64,000 bases of DNA from Microbacterium sp. BH-3-3-3 (GCF_007679045.1 NZ_VEFS01000003.1:231785-295784), one strand, 5' to 3'; shown: positions 7,986-16,834, numbered from the stretch's first letter. The notes: generated by a model not told the origin, from the sequence alone. Program-made: numbers and translations.

Positions 7986-8058
7986 GGGCGATTGGCGCAG
8001 TTGGTAGCGCGCTTCCTTCACACGGAAGAGGTCATCAGTTCGAGTCTGGTATCGCCCA
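7986..8058 (+). tRNA. tRNA-Val (anticodon CAC)
   Basis: Acceptor arms GGGCGAT and ATCGCCC pair over 7 bp. The anticodon stem CTTCC/GGAAG encloses TTCACAC (CAC). Discriminator A; CCA is not fully encoded. It is divergent from the Val(GAC)/Cys/Gly cluster and similar to tRNA-Val(GAC), so the two Val genes are probably related by duplication. Confidence 0.95.
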
Positions 8059-8063
8059 CCGAA

Positions 8064-8089
8064 AAGGCCCCCGGTTCTCCGGGGGCCTT
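8064..8089 (+). terminator. Terminator of tRNA-Val(CAC)
   Basis: AAGGCCCCCGG-TTCT-CCGGGGGCCTT, an 11-bp perfect stem 6 nt after the tRNA. It can also end transcription from the facing gene at 8114-9157. Confidence 0.8.
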
Positions 8090-8113
8090 CGTCGTTTCCG
8101 TGGGGCGCGAGGC

Positions 8114-9157
8114 TCACTCGACCCTCGTCCACGCGGCATCCGGATGCTCTCGTCTCCAGTCCTGGCGCGGCCCGCTCTCGGTCGCTGCGTCGGTCAGCCA
8201 GATGGTGGAATCGGGCGCCCAGCCGGCGATGACGCTCGCGTAGTCGTCGTCGACCTCGATCGTTCCCGTCGCGCCGATGAGGTAGCCGAGGGTGGTCAGG
8301 TGCACGGCGTCCCACTCGCGGGCGATACGCCGCCAGTCGGGCTGAAGCCAGCGCCCGTCTCGTCCCGTCGTGCGATACCAGTCGTGCCGGTGCGAGGCCG
8401 TCACCTCGAGCGGATACCGCCGGCACAGGTCGGCCCAGTCGGCAGGTCCGTGGATCTCGAGCGTCCGCCCTTCACCGGCGACCGGGATGACCGTCGCGAC
8501 CTCGTCACCGAAGGCGTCTTCGACGAGGTCGAGCGCGGCGGCGATACTCCCCCGGGTCGACAGCATCCAGACGGGCACCGACCACCACTCGCCCGAGAAA
8601 CGCGCTGTCGGATCGGTCGGCCACTCCCGTCGTGCGCGCTCCTCAGCCGCGCGCAGGCCGGCGTCCCAGGTCTCGAGGGTGTCGGCCGCATCGAGGGCCA
8701 CAGGGCCAGCGCCGTCGCGAAGATGCCACTGCACCGCCCACTGCTGGTCGGACCGCTCGAGACGCCACGACGGTCCGGCGTGGGCGAGCAGCTCGCGCGC
8801 GAGTGGCCGGAGGGCCTCGATGATGCGCGGTTCGGCGGCGAGCCGGTCGAGCGTGTCGGGCTCCTGCCAGTACCGCGCGACGTCGACCGTGACGCGCATG
8901 GCGGAGGCGAGGGCGTCGTCGTCGACCGGGGTTCCGGATGCCGAGGTGAGCGCCTGCGCGATGTCGCCCACGCTGGGGTCGGGGATCGGCGCGTGCTCCC
9001 CGTCGCCGATGGCGATGACCGTCGAGCGCTCATCGACGTGATGGAAGGCGTAGAAGCCGACGAGTTCGCTGACGTCGCGCACGCGACACGCATAGTCGAG
9101 GCAGAGCCGCCTCCCCCGAGGTCCCTCGATCAGCGGTTCGTTCACCCGCGGGTCCAT
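8114..9157 (-). CDS. Uncharacterised 347-residue protein
   Basis: A soluble, acidic and Trp-rich protein (WYRTTGRDGRWLQPDW, GEWWSVPVWML) with no signal peptide or membrane segment. I recognise no domain. The C-terminal third (EWDAVHLTTLGYLIGATGTIEVDDDY to DDYASVIAGWAPDSTIWLTD) reads like a compact beta-rich domain that comments on a single residue or ligand, but no catalytic motif is evident. The ATG at 9157 lies inside the 3' end of the PemK-like gene (16-bp overlap), so the two are probably translated from one mRNA. Codon use matches the rest of the window. Confidence 0.75.
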   Translation of the reverse strand: MDPRVNEPLIEGPRGRRLCLDYACRVRDVSELVGFYAFHHVDERSTVIAIGDGEHAPIPDPSVGDIAQALTSASGTPVDDDALASAMRVTVDVARYWQEPDTLDRLAAEPRIIEALRPLARELLAHAGPSWRLERSDQQWAVQWHLRDGAGPVALDAADTLETWDAGLRAAEERARREWPTDPTARFSGEWWSVPVWMLSTRGSIAAALDLVEDAFGDEVATVIPVAGEGRTLEIHGPADWADLCRRYPLEVTASHRHDWYRTTGRDGRWLQPDWRRIAREWDAVHLTTLGYLIGATGTIEVDDDYASVIAGWAPDSTIWLTDAATESGPRQDWRREHPDAAWTRVE

Positions 9158-9678
9158 CCGTAGCGTGCCCTCAGCGCTGCCGCGACGATGTCGAACCGCT
9201 TACGGTCGAGAGCGGCCGCCTCGCGCCGCATTCCCGAATCGTGCACGAGGTACACCTGCTCGATGTCGACCCACGACGGCCGCCGCTGCGGGTCCCACTC
9301 CCCCGTGCCGAGCGAGAGGTACTGCCGGTCGCCGTCGTGCGGCTTGCTCGTCAGTCGCACGGCGTACGAGCGGGTGGCATCCGCCCGCCCGATGACCAGC
9401 ACGGGGCGGTCCTTGCCGCGACCGTCGCGCTCCTCGTACGGCACCCACGTCCAGACGATCTCGCCGCCGTCGGGCGCGTTGTCGCGCTCGGGGGCGTAGG
9501 TGAGGGTGAGACGCCGCGGCGGGTCGATCTCGACCGTCTGGGCCCCCTCTGGGGCCGTCGCCGGGGCGCTCGGGCGTCGTGACGGCGCCGACGGTCGCTC
9601 GGGAGCGGCCGTACGCGTCGGCTTCGACGACGAGAACAACCCCAGAACGGCCGACAGCAGACGAGACGTGGTTGACAT
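9142..9678 (-). CDS. PemK/MazF-like domain protein
   Basis: 178 residues: a short N-terminal segment with MSTTSRLLSAVLGLFSSSK, a Pro/Ala/Arg-rich linker (about 22-50), then a beta-barrel domain with DGGEIVWTWVPYEERDGRGKDRPVLVIGRADATRSYAVRLTSK in pieces: the VPYEERDGRGKDRPVLVIG block is the MazF/PemK signature. MazF proteins are sequence-specific endoribonucleases, but here there is no antitoxin-sized gene beside it and the N-terminal extension is unusual, so a toxin role is unproven. The ATG at 9678 is chosen over 9696 because it starts the amphipathic segment. It overlaps the following unknown gene by 16 bp. Confidence 0.75.
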   Translation of the reverse strand: MSTTSRLLSAVLGLFSSSKPTRTAAPERPSAPSRRPSAPATAPEGAQTVEIDPPRRLTLTYAPERDNAPDGGEIVWTWVPYEERDGRGKDRPVLVIGRADATRSYAVRLTSKPHDGDRQYLSLGTGEWDPQRRPSWVDIEQVYLVHDSGMRREAAALDRKRFDIVAAALRARYGWTRG

Positions 9679-9699
9679 ACCGCCCACCCTAGACACGCG

Positions 9700-9737
9700 G
9701 AACGGGGCGCCACCGACGAATCGGCGACGCCCCGTTC
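9700..9737 (-). terminator. Terminator downstream of the ammonium transporter gene
   Basis: GAACGGGGCG (9700-9709) and CGCCCCGTTC (9728-9737) form a perfect 10-bp stem just after the amt stop. No T-run, as is common in high-GC actinobacteria. Confidence 0.7.
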
Positions 9738-9752
9738 AGGGGGTGATGCGGG

Positions 9753-11027
9753 TCAGGCGCGAGCGTCCGAGAGTACGTAGCCCTCTTCGCCGTGCACGAC
9801 GGTGTCGATTCCGGCGATCTCGTCTTCGTTCTTCACGCGGAAGCCGATCGTCTTCTCGATTGCGAAACCGATGACGAACGCGAGCACGAAGGAGTAGACC
9901 AGAACGGCGATGGCCGCGATCGCCTGGACGATCAGCTGGTTGAACGAGCCGCTGTAGATCAGGCCGCTGGTGTTGGCGAAGATGCCCAGGTACAGCGTTC
10001 CGAGCAGACCACCGACGAGGTGGATGCCGACCACGTCGAGCGAGTCGTCGAAGCCGAGCTTGAACTTCAGCTCGATGGCCAGGGCGCAGACGGCACCGGC
10101 GAGCAGGCCGAGCACGATCGCCCAGAAGGGAGTCAGCGCGGCGCAGGCCGGGGTGATCGCGACGAGACCGGCGACGGCACCCGAGGCGGCACCGACCGAG
10201 GTGGGCTTGCCGTCCTTGATCTTCTCGACGATCAGCCACGCGAGCAGAGCGGCGGCGGGGGCGGCGATCGTGTTCACGAACGCGAGGGCCGCGGTGCCGT
10301 CGGCGGCGAGCTCCGAACCGGCATTGAAGCCGAACCAGCCGAACCACAGCAGGCCCGCGCCGAGGAGCACGAACGGCGGGTTGTGGGGAACGTGAGCGCC
10401 CTTCTGGAACCCGACGCGCTTGCCGAGCACCAGGGCGAGGGCGAGGGCGGCCGCACCGGCGTTGATGTGCACCGCGGTACCACCGGCGAAGTCGATCGCG
10501 CCGACGCCGAAGACGTCCTGCATGCCGTGCGTGATCCAGCCGCCGTAGGCGAAGGAGGCGTCGTCGGCGAGGCCGAAGTTGAAGACCCAGCTGGCGACCG
10601 GGAAGTAGACGACCGTGGCCCAGATACCGGCGAAGATCATCCACGCACCGAACTTGGCGCGGTCGGCGATGGCGCCCGAGACGAGCGCGACGGTGATGAT
10701 GGCGAACGTGGCCTGGAAGGCGACGAAGGCGAGCGGCGGGTAGGCCGCACCCTCGGGCGTCTCGAGCACGCCGGCGAGGCTGAAGTTGGTCGGGTCGATC
10801 GCCCACGGGAACTGGGTCGTGCCCTCAGCGGTGGTCGGGAACGCGATCGAGTAGCCGTAGAGCACCCAGAGGACGCCCATGAGGCCCATCGCGCCGAAGC
10901 TCATCATCATCATGCTGATGACGCTCTTGGCCTTGACGAGGCCGCCGTAGAAGAACGCGAGTCCTGGCGTCATGAGCAGCACGAGTGCCGCTGCTATCAG
11001 GATGAATGCGGTGTTGCCTTGATCCAT
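9753..11027 (-). CDS. amt: Ammonium transporter
   Basis: A 424-residue Amt/Mep/Rh channel with about eleven membrane segments. Diagnostic stretches are PGLAFFYGGLVKAKSVISMMM near the N-terminus, the DFAGGTAVHINAG motif carrying the first pore histidine, and DSLDVVGIHLVGGLLGTLYLG carrying the second. It imports ammonium across the cell membrane for assimilation by the glutamine synthetases encoded at 49898 and 60286. A GlnR-type box lies 90 bp upstream. In many actinobacteria amt is followed by glnK and glnD; here a terminator follows instead, so the PII genes, if present, are elsewhere. The ATG at 11027 is preceded by a purine-rich GAGAGG. Confidence 0.96.
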   Translation of the reverse strand: MDQGNTAFILIAAALVLLMTPGLAFFYGGLVKAKSVISMMMMSFGAMGLMGVLWVLYGYSIAFPTTAEGTTQFPWAIDPTNFSLAGVLETPEGAAYPPLAFVAFQATFAIITVALVSGAIADRAKFGAWMIFAGIWATVVYFPVASWVFNFGLADDASFAYGGWITHGMQDVFGVGAIDFAGGTAVHINAGAAALALALVLGKRVGFQKGAHVPHNPPFVLLGAGLLWFGWFGFNAGSELAADGTAALAFVNTIAAPAAALLAWLIVEKIKDGKPTSVGAASGAVAGLVAITPACAALTPFWAIVLGLLAGAVCALAIELKFKLGFDDSLDVVGIHLVGGLLGTLYLGIFANTSGLIYSGSFNQLIVQAIAAIAVLVYSFVLAFVIGFAIEKTIGFRVKNEDEIAGIDTVVHGEEGYVLSDARA

Positions 11028-11116
11028 CTCGGAGGAAACCTCTCTGCGGGGACGCAGGTGTAGCGTCGGGTCCCCACAGTTTCGTCAGCCCCGGTTTCCG
11101 CGGGCGTTCGAGTCGT

Positions 11117-11132
11117 GTTTCGGGGGCGTTAC
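11117..11132 (-). promoter_or_regulatory. GlnR-type box upstream of amt
   Basis: On the minus strand the sequence is GTAAC-GCCCCC-GAAAC, an exact match to the GTNAC-N6-GAAAC half-site consensus of the actinobacterial nitrogen regulator GlnR. A weaker second pair, CGAAC then GAAAC, follows 6 nt later (minus-strand order). It ends 90 bp before the amt start codon. Confidence 0.7.
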
Positions 11133-11193
11133 AGCCCGGCCGCTCCGGTAAACATCGCGTTTCGCGTGGCCGCGAGCCGCTGATGAACGCCCT

Positions 11194-12231
11194 TTACGAA
11201 TGCGTGAGCGCGACCAGACGCGACACCGCGCGCAGGTACTTCTTGCGGTATCCGCCGCCCAGCATCTCTTCGCTGAAGACGCTGCTGAGGGGTTCTCCGG
11301 TCGCGCGGATCGGAATCTGCGCGTCGTAGGCGCGGTCGACGAACGCGACCAGACGCAGGGCCGCCGACTGGTCGTGCAGCACCTTCACGTCGCGCAGGCC
11401 GATGACGTCCACTCCGTCGATGAGCCGGATGAAGCGCGACGGGTGCACGCGCGCGAGGTGGGTCACCAGATCGGTGAAGGAGTCGTCGGATGCCACTCCC
11501 CCCGCAGCCGCGGCGTCGAGCGCCTCGCGGTACGCCTCGTCGGAGAGCGTCTGGGCCTCTCCGTCGACGGCGCGCTGGCGGAAGTCGGTGCCGTCGATGC
11601 GGATGGTGCGGAAGCTGTCGGACATCGACTGGATCTCGCGCAGGAAGTCCTGCGCGGCGAACCGGCCCTCGCCCAAGGCGTTGGGCGGGGTGTTCGAGGT
11701 CGCCGCGAGGCGGGTTCCGGATGCCACGAGCTCGCCCAGCAGGCGCGTCATGACCATCGTGTCGCCCGGGTCGTCGAGCTCGAACTCGTCGATGCACAGC
11801 AGGTCGGAACCGCGGAACAGTTCGACCGCCTTGGCGTAGCCGAGCACGCCCACGAGCGCGGTGTACTCGATGAAGGAGCCGAAGTACTTCCGGCGGGCCG
11901 GCATCGCGTGGTAGATCGCGGCGAGCAGGTGGGTCTTTCCGACACCGAAGCCGCCGTCGAGGTAGACCCCCGGCTTCACGGGCGGTGTCTTCTCGGCGCG
12001 GCGGAAGAAGCCGCCCTTCCTCGCCGGAGCCGACTGCGCGCCGGCGAAGGTCTGCAGCAGTTCCTTCGCCTCCTGCTGCGACGGGTACGCGGCATCCGCC
12101 CGATACGACTCGAAGGTCGCGCCGTCGAACTGCGGGGGCGGAACCAGCGCGTTCACCATCTCGGCTCCCGACACCGCGGGCTCTCGATCGGTGAGGTGGA
12201 TGAGGCCGGTCGTCGCGGGCGTAGAGGTCAT
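11194..12231 (-). CDS. zapE: Cell division protein ZapE (AFG1-like ATPase)
   Basis: 345 residues. The P-loop GGFGVGKTH (about residue 95) and Walker [15 protein letters not shown] are arranged as in the AFG1/ZapE family, followed by sensor-like AATSNTPP. In E. coli ZapE modulates the FtsZ ring; the mitochondrial homologue AFG1/LACE1 works in protein quality control, so the cellular role in actinobacteria is less certain. The ATG at 12231 (MTSTPATTG) is chosen because the upstream extension is Arg-rich and lacks conservation. It is divergent from the sulfurtransferase gene. Confidence 0.9.
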   Translation of the reverse strand: MTSTPATTGLIHLTDREPAVSGAEMVNALVPPPQFDGATFESYRADAAYPSQQEAKELLQTFAGAQSAPARKGGFFRRAEKTPPVKPGVYLDGGFGVGKTHLLAAIYHAMPARRKYFGSFIEYTALVGVLGYAKAVELFRGSDLLCIDEFELDDPGDTMVMTRLLGELVASGTRLAATSNTPPNALGEGRFAAQDFLREIQSMSDSFRTIRIDGTDFRQRAVDGEAQTLSDEAYREALDAAAAGGVASDDSFTDLVTHLARVHPSRFIRLIDGVDVIGLRDVKVLHDQSAALRLVAFVDRAYDAQIPIRATGEPLSSVFSEEMLGGGYRKKYLRAVSRLVALTHS

Positions 12232-12350
12232 GGCCGTCCTGTGTCGCAGTCTTACGAGGGGGTGCATGCCCCGACGCCGCGGATCTAGGGTCGAAGGTGC
12301 GGTGTCCACCCTATGCCGCCGCATCCGCCGCCTTGACCGAGGAGTTCTCC

Positions 12351-13253
12351 GTGACCGTCGAGTTCGACACCACGTCCCCCAAATTCGCCGACTACTCCGA
12401 GCCCGGCCGGCTCGTGACGGGCGACTGGCTGCAGGAGCGCCTCGGTCAGCCCGGCCTGGTCGTCGTCGAGTCCGACGAAGACGTGCTGCTGTACGAGACG
12501 GGTCACATCCCCGGCTCGGTCAAGGTCGACTGGCACACCGAGCTGAACGACCCCGTCGTGCGCGACTACGTCGACGGCGAGGGCTTCGCGAAGCTGCTCA
12601 GTCGCAAGGGCATCTCGCGCGACGACACCGTGGTGATCTACGGCGACAAGAACAACTGGTGGGCCGCCTACGCCCTGTGGGTGTTCTCGCTGTTCGGCCA
12701 CGAAGACGTGCGCCTGCTCGACGGCGGCCGCGACCGTTGGATCGCCGAAGGTCGCCCGATCACGACCGACAAGACGGTCGTCGAGCCCACCGACTACCCC
12801 GTCGTCGAGCGCGACGACTCGGCGCTGCGCGCCTACAAGGACGACGTGCTCGCCCACCTCGGCAACCCGCTCATCGACGTGCGCTCGCCCGAGGAGTACT
12901 CCGGTGAGCGCACCACCGCCCCCGCCTACCCCGAAGAGGGCGCTCTGCGTGCGGGTCACATCCCGAGCGCGCAGAGCGTGCCGTGGGGCAAGGCCGTCGC
13001 CGAGGACGGCACGTTCAAGTCGCGTGCCGAGCTCGACGCCATCTACCGCGACGGCGCGGGGCTGGCCGACGGAGACAAGGTCGTGGCCTACTGCCGCATC
13101 GGCGAGCGGTCGAGCCACACGTGGTTCGTGCTGAAGCACCTGCTCGGCTTCGACGACGTGCGCAACTACGACGGGTCGTGGACCGAGTGGGGCAGCGCGG
13201 TGCGCGTGCCGATCGTCGCCGGGTCCGAGCCCGGCGAGGTCCCCTCCCGCTGA
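12351..13253 (+). CDS. Sulfurtransferase (tandem rhodanese domains)
   Basis: A 300-residue two-domain rhodanese. The N-terminal inactive domain contains [11 protein letters not shown] and [13 protein letters not shown]; the C-terminal domain has [23 protein letters not shown] and the catalytic loop [11 protein letters not shown] with the persulfide-forming Cys. It transfers sulfane sulfur from thiosulfate or 3-mercaptopyruvate to an acceptor. The GTG at 12351 is favoured by GAGGAG 6 nt upstream; the longer frame from 12297 has none. It is followed after 34 bp by a SufE family gene, suggesting a joint sulfur-handling unit. Confidence 0.93.
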   Translation: MTVEFDTTSPKFADYSEPGRLVTGDWLQERLGQPGLVVVESDEDVLLYETGHIPGSVKVDWHTELNDPVVRDYVDGEGFAKLLSRKGISRDDTVVIYGDKNNWWAAYALWVFSLFGHEDVRLLDGGRDRWIAEGRPITTDKTVVEPTDYPVVERDDSALRAYKDDVLAHLGNPLIDVRSPEEYSGERTTAPAYPEEGALRAGHIPSAQSVPWGKAVAEDGTFKSRAELDAIYRDGAGLADGDKVVAYCRIGERSSHTWFVLKHLLGFDDVRNYDGSWTEWGSAVRVPIVAGSEPGEVPSR

Positions 13254-13287
13254 TCCGGGATGCCGCGGGCGTGGGAGGATGACGGAG

Positions 13288-13728
13288 ATGTCCGATACCG
13301 CCCTCCCCGCCCGCCTGGCCGAGATCCGCGACGACTTCCTCGAACTCGAGGAGCCCGACCGCCTCGAGCTGCTGTTGGAGTTCTCGCACGAGCTCCCCGA
13401 GGTGCCGGCCGAGTACGCCGACCACCCCGAGATGCGCGAGCGCGTCGTCGAGTGCCAGTCGCCGGTCTACATCATCGTGACCGTCGACGGCGACGAGCGG
13501 GTGGCGATGCACGCCACGGCTCCGGCCGAGGCGCCCACGACCCGCGGGTTCGCGAGCATTCTGTCGCAAGGGCTCACGGGACTGTCGGCCGACGAGGTGC
13601 TCGCGGTGCCCGACGACTTCCCGCAGAGCATCGGACTCACCCGCGCGGTGAGCCCCCTCCGCATCGCCGGGATGACCGGCATGCTCATGCGCGTCAAGCG
13701 CCAGGTGCGCGCCAAGCGCGAGGCCTGA
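13288..13728 (+). CDS. SufE family Fe-S cluster assembly protein
   Basis: 146 residues (149 if the ATG at 13279 is used). SufE accepts persulfide sulfur from a cysteine desulfurase for Fe-S cluster assembly. The conserved Cys is in RVVECQSPVYI, and the C-terminal GFASILSQGLTGLSADEVLAV block and RMxGM-like AGMTGMLMRVKRQV tail are typical. The downstream ATG is preferred because GGAGG then lies 9 nt upstream. In actinobacteria SufE paralogues commonly sit next to a rhodanese, as here. Confidence 0.92.
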   Translation: MSDTALPARLAEIRDDFLELEEPDRLELLLEFSHELPEVPAEYADHPEMRERVVECQSPVYIIVTVDGDERVAMHATAPAEAPTTRGFASILSQGLTGLSADEVLAVPDDFPQSIGLTRAVSPLRIAGMTGMLMRVKRQVRAKREA

Positions 13729-13752
13729 GACCCGGCATCCGTCGTTCCGCGC

Positions 13753-14958
13753 TCAGTCGCGGGTGAGATCCTGCGCGCGCACCCAGTCGCGGATCGCCGT
13801 GGTCCAGCGCATCTCGTCGTAGTTCCACAGCTTCGTGTGCCGGGCGACGGTGAACGTCTCCATCGTCACGAGGTCGGGGCGAGCCGCCGCGAGGGCGTGC
13901 GAGGCGTCGGAGGGCACGAAGCCGTCGTCGTCGCTGTGCAGGATGAGCGTCGGATGCCGCAGCTCCGCGGCCCGTGCGACGCCGTCGAGGCGATCGAGCG
14001 GGATCGGTTCGCCGCTGCGCAGTACCGCGGCACCCCAGTTCGAGGCGATCGTCGACTGCGCCAGCGTGACCACGGGCAGCGGCAGGCGCATCATGCGGCC
14101 CTGGAAGCTGAGCACCGTGCGCCAGTCGACGACGGGCGACTCCAGCACGAGACCGGCGATCACATCGGCGTGCGGCGATTCCAGCGCCGCCTGGAGCGAG
14201 AGCGCGCCGCCCATCGACCAGCCCATGAGGATGACGCGCTTCGCGCCGTGGCGGCGGGCGTAGCCGATCGCCGCGTCGAGGTCGCGCCATTCGGTCGCCC
14301 CGAGCGCGTAGGTGCCCGACGCGCTGTGCGGGGCGTCGCCGTCGTTGCGGTACGACACCACGAGCGAGGTGATCCCGAGGTCGTGGAACACCGGCACCGC
14401 CCGCAGGGCCTCGGCGCGGGTGGTGCCGCGACCGTGCACCTGCACGACCCAGACGTCGGTGGCGGATGCCGCGGGGAACAGCCACGCGGGGCACGCGCCG
14501 ACCGGGGTGTCGATGTCGACCTCTTCGACGGGGAGGTGCAGCTGCTCGGGCTTGTCGAAGTACCAGCCGCTGAACGCCGCCTCGGCCGCGAGGTCGCCGT
14601 CGGCGGGCACGTGGGTGAGGAGCTTGCGCGTGACGGTGGATTCGTCGCTGCCGACGATCGAGCCCAGGCGCAGGTAGTCGGCCGAGCCCACGGTGAACAG
14701 GCCGTAGCGGCCGGGCAGAGAGGTGTCGGGGGTGCGCGCGAGCGTGATCGTCTGGGCGGCGGCGTCGAGGCGCACGATGCGGGTGTCGGGGCGGCGTCCG
14801 GCGGGGCGCACAACCGTGCGCGCGACGCGGAGGGACACGGCGCCGAGAGCGGCGGCCGAGGCCGCCAGAGTGACGCTCAGAGCTGAGAGGGCGATGCCGA
14901 GGCCGGTGGTCGTGCGCCGCGATGCGCGGGAACCCGCGGCGCGCCTGGGAGCGTTCAT
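13753..14958 (-). CDS. Alpha/beta hydrolase with N-terminal membrane anchor
   Basis: 401 residues. An Arg-rich start and a hydrophobic segment (about 18-40) suggest an inside-out anchor or signal. The hydrolase core has the oxyanion region VHGRGTTR, the nucleophile elbow GWSMGG, a later Asp in LHSDDDGFVP and the catalytic His in ARHTKLWNYD. The family includes lipases, esterases and peptidases, and the substrate is not predictable. The preceding region (residues about 40-130) with TPDTSLPGRYGLF is also found in related actinobacterial hydrolases. TAGAGT lies 9 nt before the ATG, overlapping the -10 of the divergent DUF3000 gene. Confidence 0.85.
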   Translation of the reverse strand: MNAPRRAAGSRASRRTTTGLGIALSALSVTLAASAAALGAVSLRVARTVVRPAGRRPDTRIVRLDAAAQTITLARTPDTSLPGRYGLFTVGSADYLRLGSIVGSDESTVTRKLLTHVPADGDLAAEAAFSGWYFDKPEQLHLPVEEVDIDTPVGACPAWLFPAASATDVWVVQVHGRGTTRAEALRAVPVFHDLGITSLVVSYRNDGDAPHSASGTYALGATEWRDLDAAIGYARRHGAKRVILMGWSMGGALSLQAALESPHADVIAGLVLESPVVDWRTVLSFQGRMMRLPLPVVTLAQSTIASNWGAAVLRSGEPIPLDRLDGVARAAELRHPTLILHSDDDGFVPSDASHALAAARPDLVTMETFTVARHTKLWNYDEMRWTTAIRDWVRAQDLTRD

Positions 14959-14971
14959 CGTGGCCTCACTC

Positions 14972-14977
14972 TAGTCT
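14972..14977 (+). promoter_or_regulatory. Candidate -10 box of a leaderless mRNA (DUF3000 gene)
   Basis: TAGTCT, 6 nt before the GTG at 14984. It overlaps, on the other strand, TAGAGT (14968-14973) serving the divergent hydrolase gene, so the two promoters face away from a shared core. Confidence 0.45.
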
Positions 14978-14983
14978 GCTGCC

Positions 14984-15574
14984 GTGAGTGACCAGCGCCC
15001 GGCGGAGGCCGACAGCCCCTTCGCGCGAGCTGCAGCGGAGGTACGCGACACCTCGTTCCGCGACGATCTCGTGGTCCGAGAGATCCCCTCCCCGACGGGT
15101 CTGGCCCCGTTCTCGCTCGCCCTCGCCGGCGACGTTCGGCCCGAGGAGCACGCCACCGACTCGCCGTTCGGCACGGGCCGGTTCATCCTGCTGCACGACC
15201 CCGACGAGCCCGAGCCGTGGGGTGGGGCGTGGCGCATCGTCTGCTTCGCTCAGGCTCCTCTCGAGCCCGAGATCGGGATCGACCCGCTGCTGGCCGAGGT
15301 CGCCTGGTCGTGGCTGATCGACGCCCTCGACTCCCGCGGTGCCGACCGGCACTCCGAGTCGGGCACCGCCACCAAGACGCTCTCCACCGGCTTCGGGGCG
15401 CTGGCCGCCCAGGGTGAGGGATCGCAGATCGAACTTCGCGCGTCATGGTCGCCGCGCGGTCCCTTCCGCCCGCACCTCGAGGCGTGGGCGGAGCTCGTGT
15501 GCATGCTCGCCGGCCTCCCCCCGGGGTCGGAGGGCGTTGCCGTGTTCGGAGCCCGGAGGCCCACGCGTGGTTGA
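14984..15574 (+). CDS. DUF3000 domain protein
   Basis: 196 residues with the DUF3000 pattern: FSLALAGDV, GRFILLHDPDEPEPWGGAWRIVCFAQA, and a long helical region WSWLIDALDSRGA, ending WAELVCMLAGLPPGSEGVAVFGARR. Function unknown. The family is conserved in actinobacteria immediately before an RNase D gene, an order kept in Mycobacterium tuberculosis (Rv2680-Rv2681). The GTG start fits a leaderless mRNA. Its stop overlaps the RNase D start by 8 bp. Confidence 0.9.
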   Translation: MSDQRPAEADSPFARAAAEVRDTSFRDDLVVREIPSPTGLAPFSLALAGDVRPEEHATDSPFGTGRFILLHDPDEPEPWGGAWRIVCFAQAPLEPEIGIDPLLAEVAWSWLIDALDSRGADRHSESGTATKTLSTGFGALAAQGEGSQIELRASWSPRGPFRPHLEAWAELVCMLAGLPPGSEGVAVFGARRPTRG

Positions 15575-16763
15575 GTACAACGTCATCGAGGACGCCGAGC
15601 GCTTCCTCGCCGCCTGCGAGACCCTGGCGGGTGGCACCGGCCCGGTCGCCGTCGACGTCGAGCGCGCCTCGGGGTTCCGCTATTCGCAGCGCGCCTACCT
15701 CATTCAGGTCTTCCGCCGTGAGGCGGGGGTGTTCCTCTTCGACCCGTCGACGATCGAGGACTTCTCGCCCCTGCAGAACGCCATCGGCGACGTCGAGTGG
15801 GTGTTCCACGCGGCGAGCCAGGACCTTCCGTCGCTGCGCGAGCGGGGTCTCGAGCCGCCGCGCATCTTCGACACCGAGCTCGGCGCGCGCCTGCTCGGTC
15901 ACGAGCGCGTGGGCCTCGGGGCGGTCGTCGAGCAGACGCTGGGAATCACGCTGGCCAAGGCCCACTCGGCCGCGGACTGGTCGACGCGCCCCCTGCCGGC
16001 ATCGTGGCTCGAGTACGCCGCCCTCGACGTCGAGCACCTGATCGACGTGCGCGACGTGCTCGACGCCGAACTCATCGAGCAGGGCAAGACCGAGATCGCC
16101 CGCCAGGAGTTCCAGGCCGTGCTCGATCGCGAGCCCAAGCCGCCGCGCGACGACCCGTGGCGCCGCCTCAGCGGTCTGCACAGCGTGCGCGGTCGCCGGT
16201 CGCTCGCCGTCGCCCGTTCGCTCTGGCAGGCGCGCGAGGACTACGCCCGTGAGCAGGACGTCGCCCCCGGACGCCTCGTGCCCGACCGCGCTCTGGTCGC
16301 CGTCGTGATGGCCGACCCCGCCACCAAGCAGGCCCTCGCCGGCGTCAAGGAATTCAACGGCCGGGCGAGCCGCACGCAGCTGGACCGGTGGTGGAACGCC
16401 ATCGTCGCCGGTCGCGAGGCCACCGATCTGCCGCCCGACCGCGTGCCCAGCGACACGCTCCCCCCGCCCCGCGCGTGGGTCGATCGCAACCCCGACGCCG
16501 ATCAGCGGTTGAAGGCGGCGCGACCGGCGGTGGAGGCGCGGGCGGAAGAGCTCCGGATGCCGACTGAGAACCTGCTCACCCCCGAGACGCTGCGCCGCGT
16601 GGCGTGGGCGCCGCCCGCGGAGATGACGGTCGAGGCCGTCGGCGCGGCTCTCGCCGAGCTCGGTGCCCGCCCGTGGCAGATTGAGCAGACCGCACAGGTG
16701 ATCGTCGATAGCTTTGTAGATTCCGTCAACGAGGTCGACGAGCCGTCCGGCACGGATTCGTAG
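15567..16763 (+). CDS. Ribonuclease D family 3'-5' exonuclease
   Basis: 398 residues. The DEDD exonuclease domain (about 1-180) shows VAVDVERASG (first Asp and Glu), HAASQDLPSL (second Asp) and WLEYAALDVEHLID (Tyr-x3-Asp). An HRDC domain follows (RGRRSLAVARSLWQAREDYA). RNase D trims 3' ends of tRNA and other structured RNA. The GTG at 15567 lies within the DUF3000 gene with GGAGG about 8 nt upstream, so the pair is translationally coupled. Actinobacterial members carry an extra C-terminal helical domain, consistent with the length. Confidence 0.93.
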   Translation: MVEYNVIEDAERFLAACETLAGGTGPVAVDVERASGFRYSQRAYLIQVFRREAGVFLFDPSTIEDFSPLQNAIGDVEWVFHAASQDLPSLRERGLEPPRIFDTELGARLLGHERVGLGAVVEQTLGITLAKAHSAADWSTRPLPASWLEYAALDVEHLIDVRDVLDAELIEQGKTEIARQEFQAVLDREPKPPRDDPWRRLSGLHSVRGRRSLAVARSLWQAREDYAREQDVAPGRLVPDRALVAVVMADPATKQALAGVKEFNGRASRTQLDRWWNAIVAGREATDLPPDRVPSDTLPPPRAWVDRNPDADQRLKAARPAVEARAEELRMPTENLLTPETLRRVAWAPPAEMTVEAVGAALAELGARPWQIEQTAQVIVDSFVDSVNEVDEPSGTDS

Positions 16764-16834
16764 GTTCGGACAACCGATTCCTCTCCCCTGATCGGTCTTC
16801 CTAGGCTGGGGTCATCCCAAACTATGGAGGCAGA

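Noticed and set aside
14550-14570. REP-like GCTTGTCGAAGTACC in the alpha/beta hydrolase gene
   Set aside because: Core incomplete (GGCTTGTCGAAG without GAG) and the flanks do not pair.
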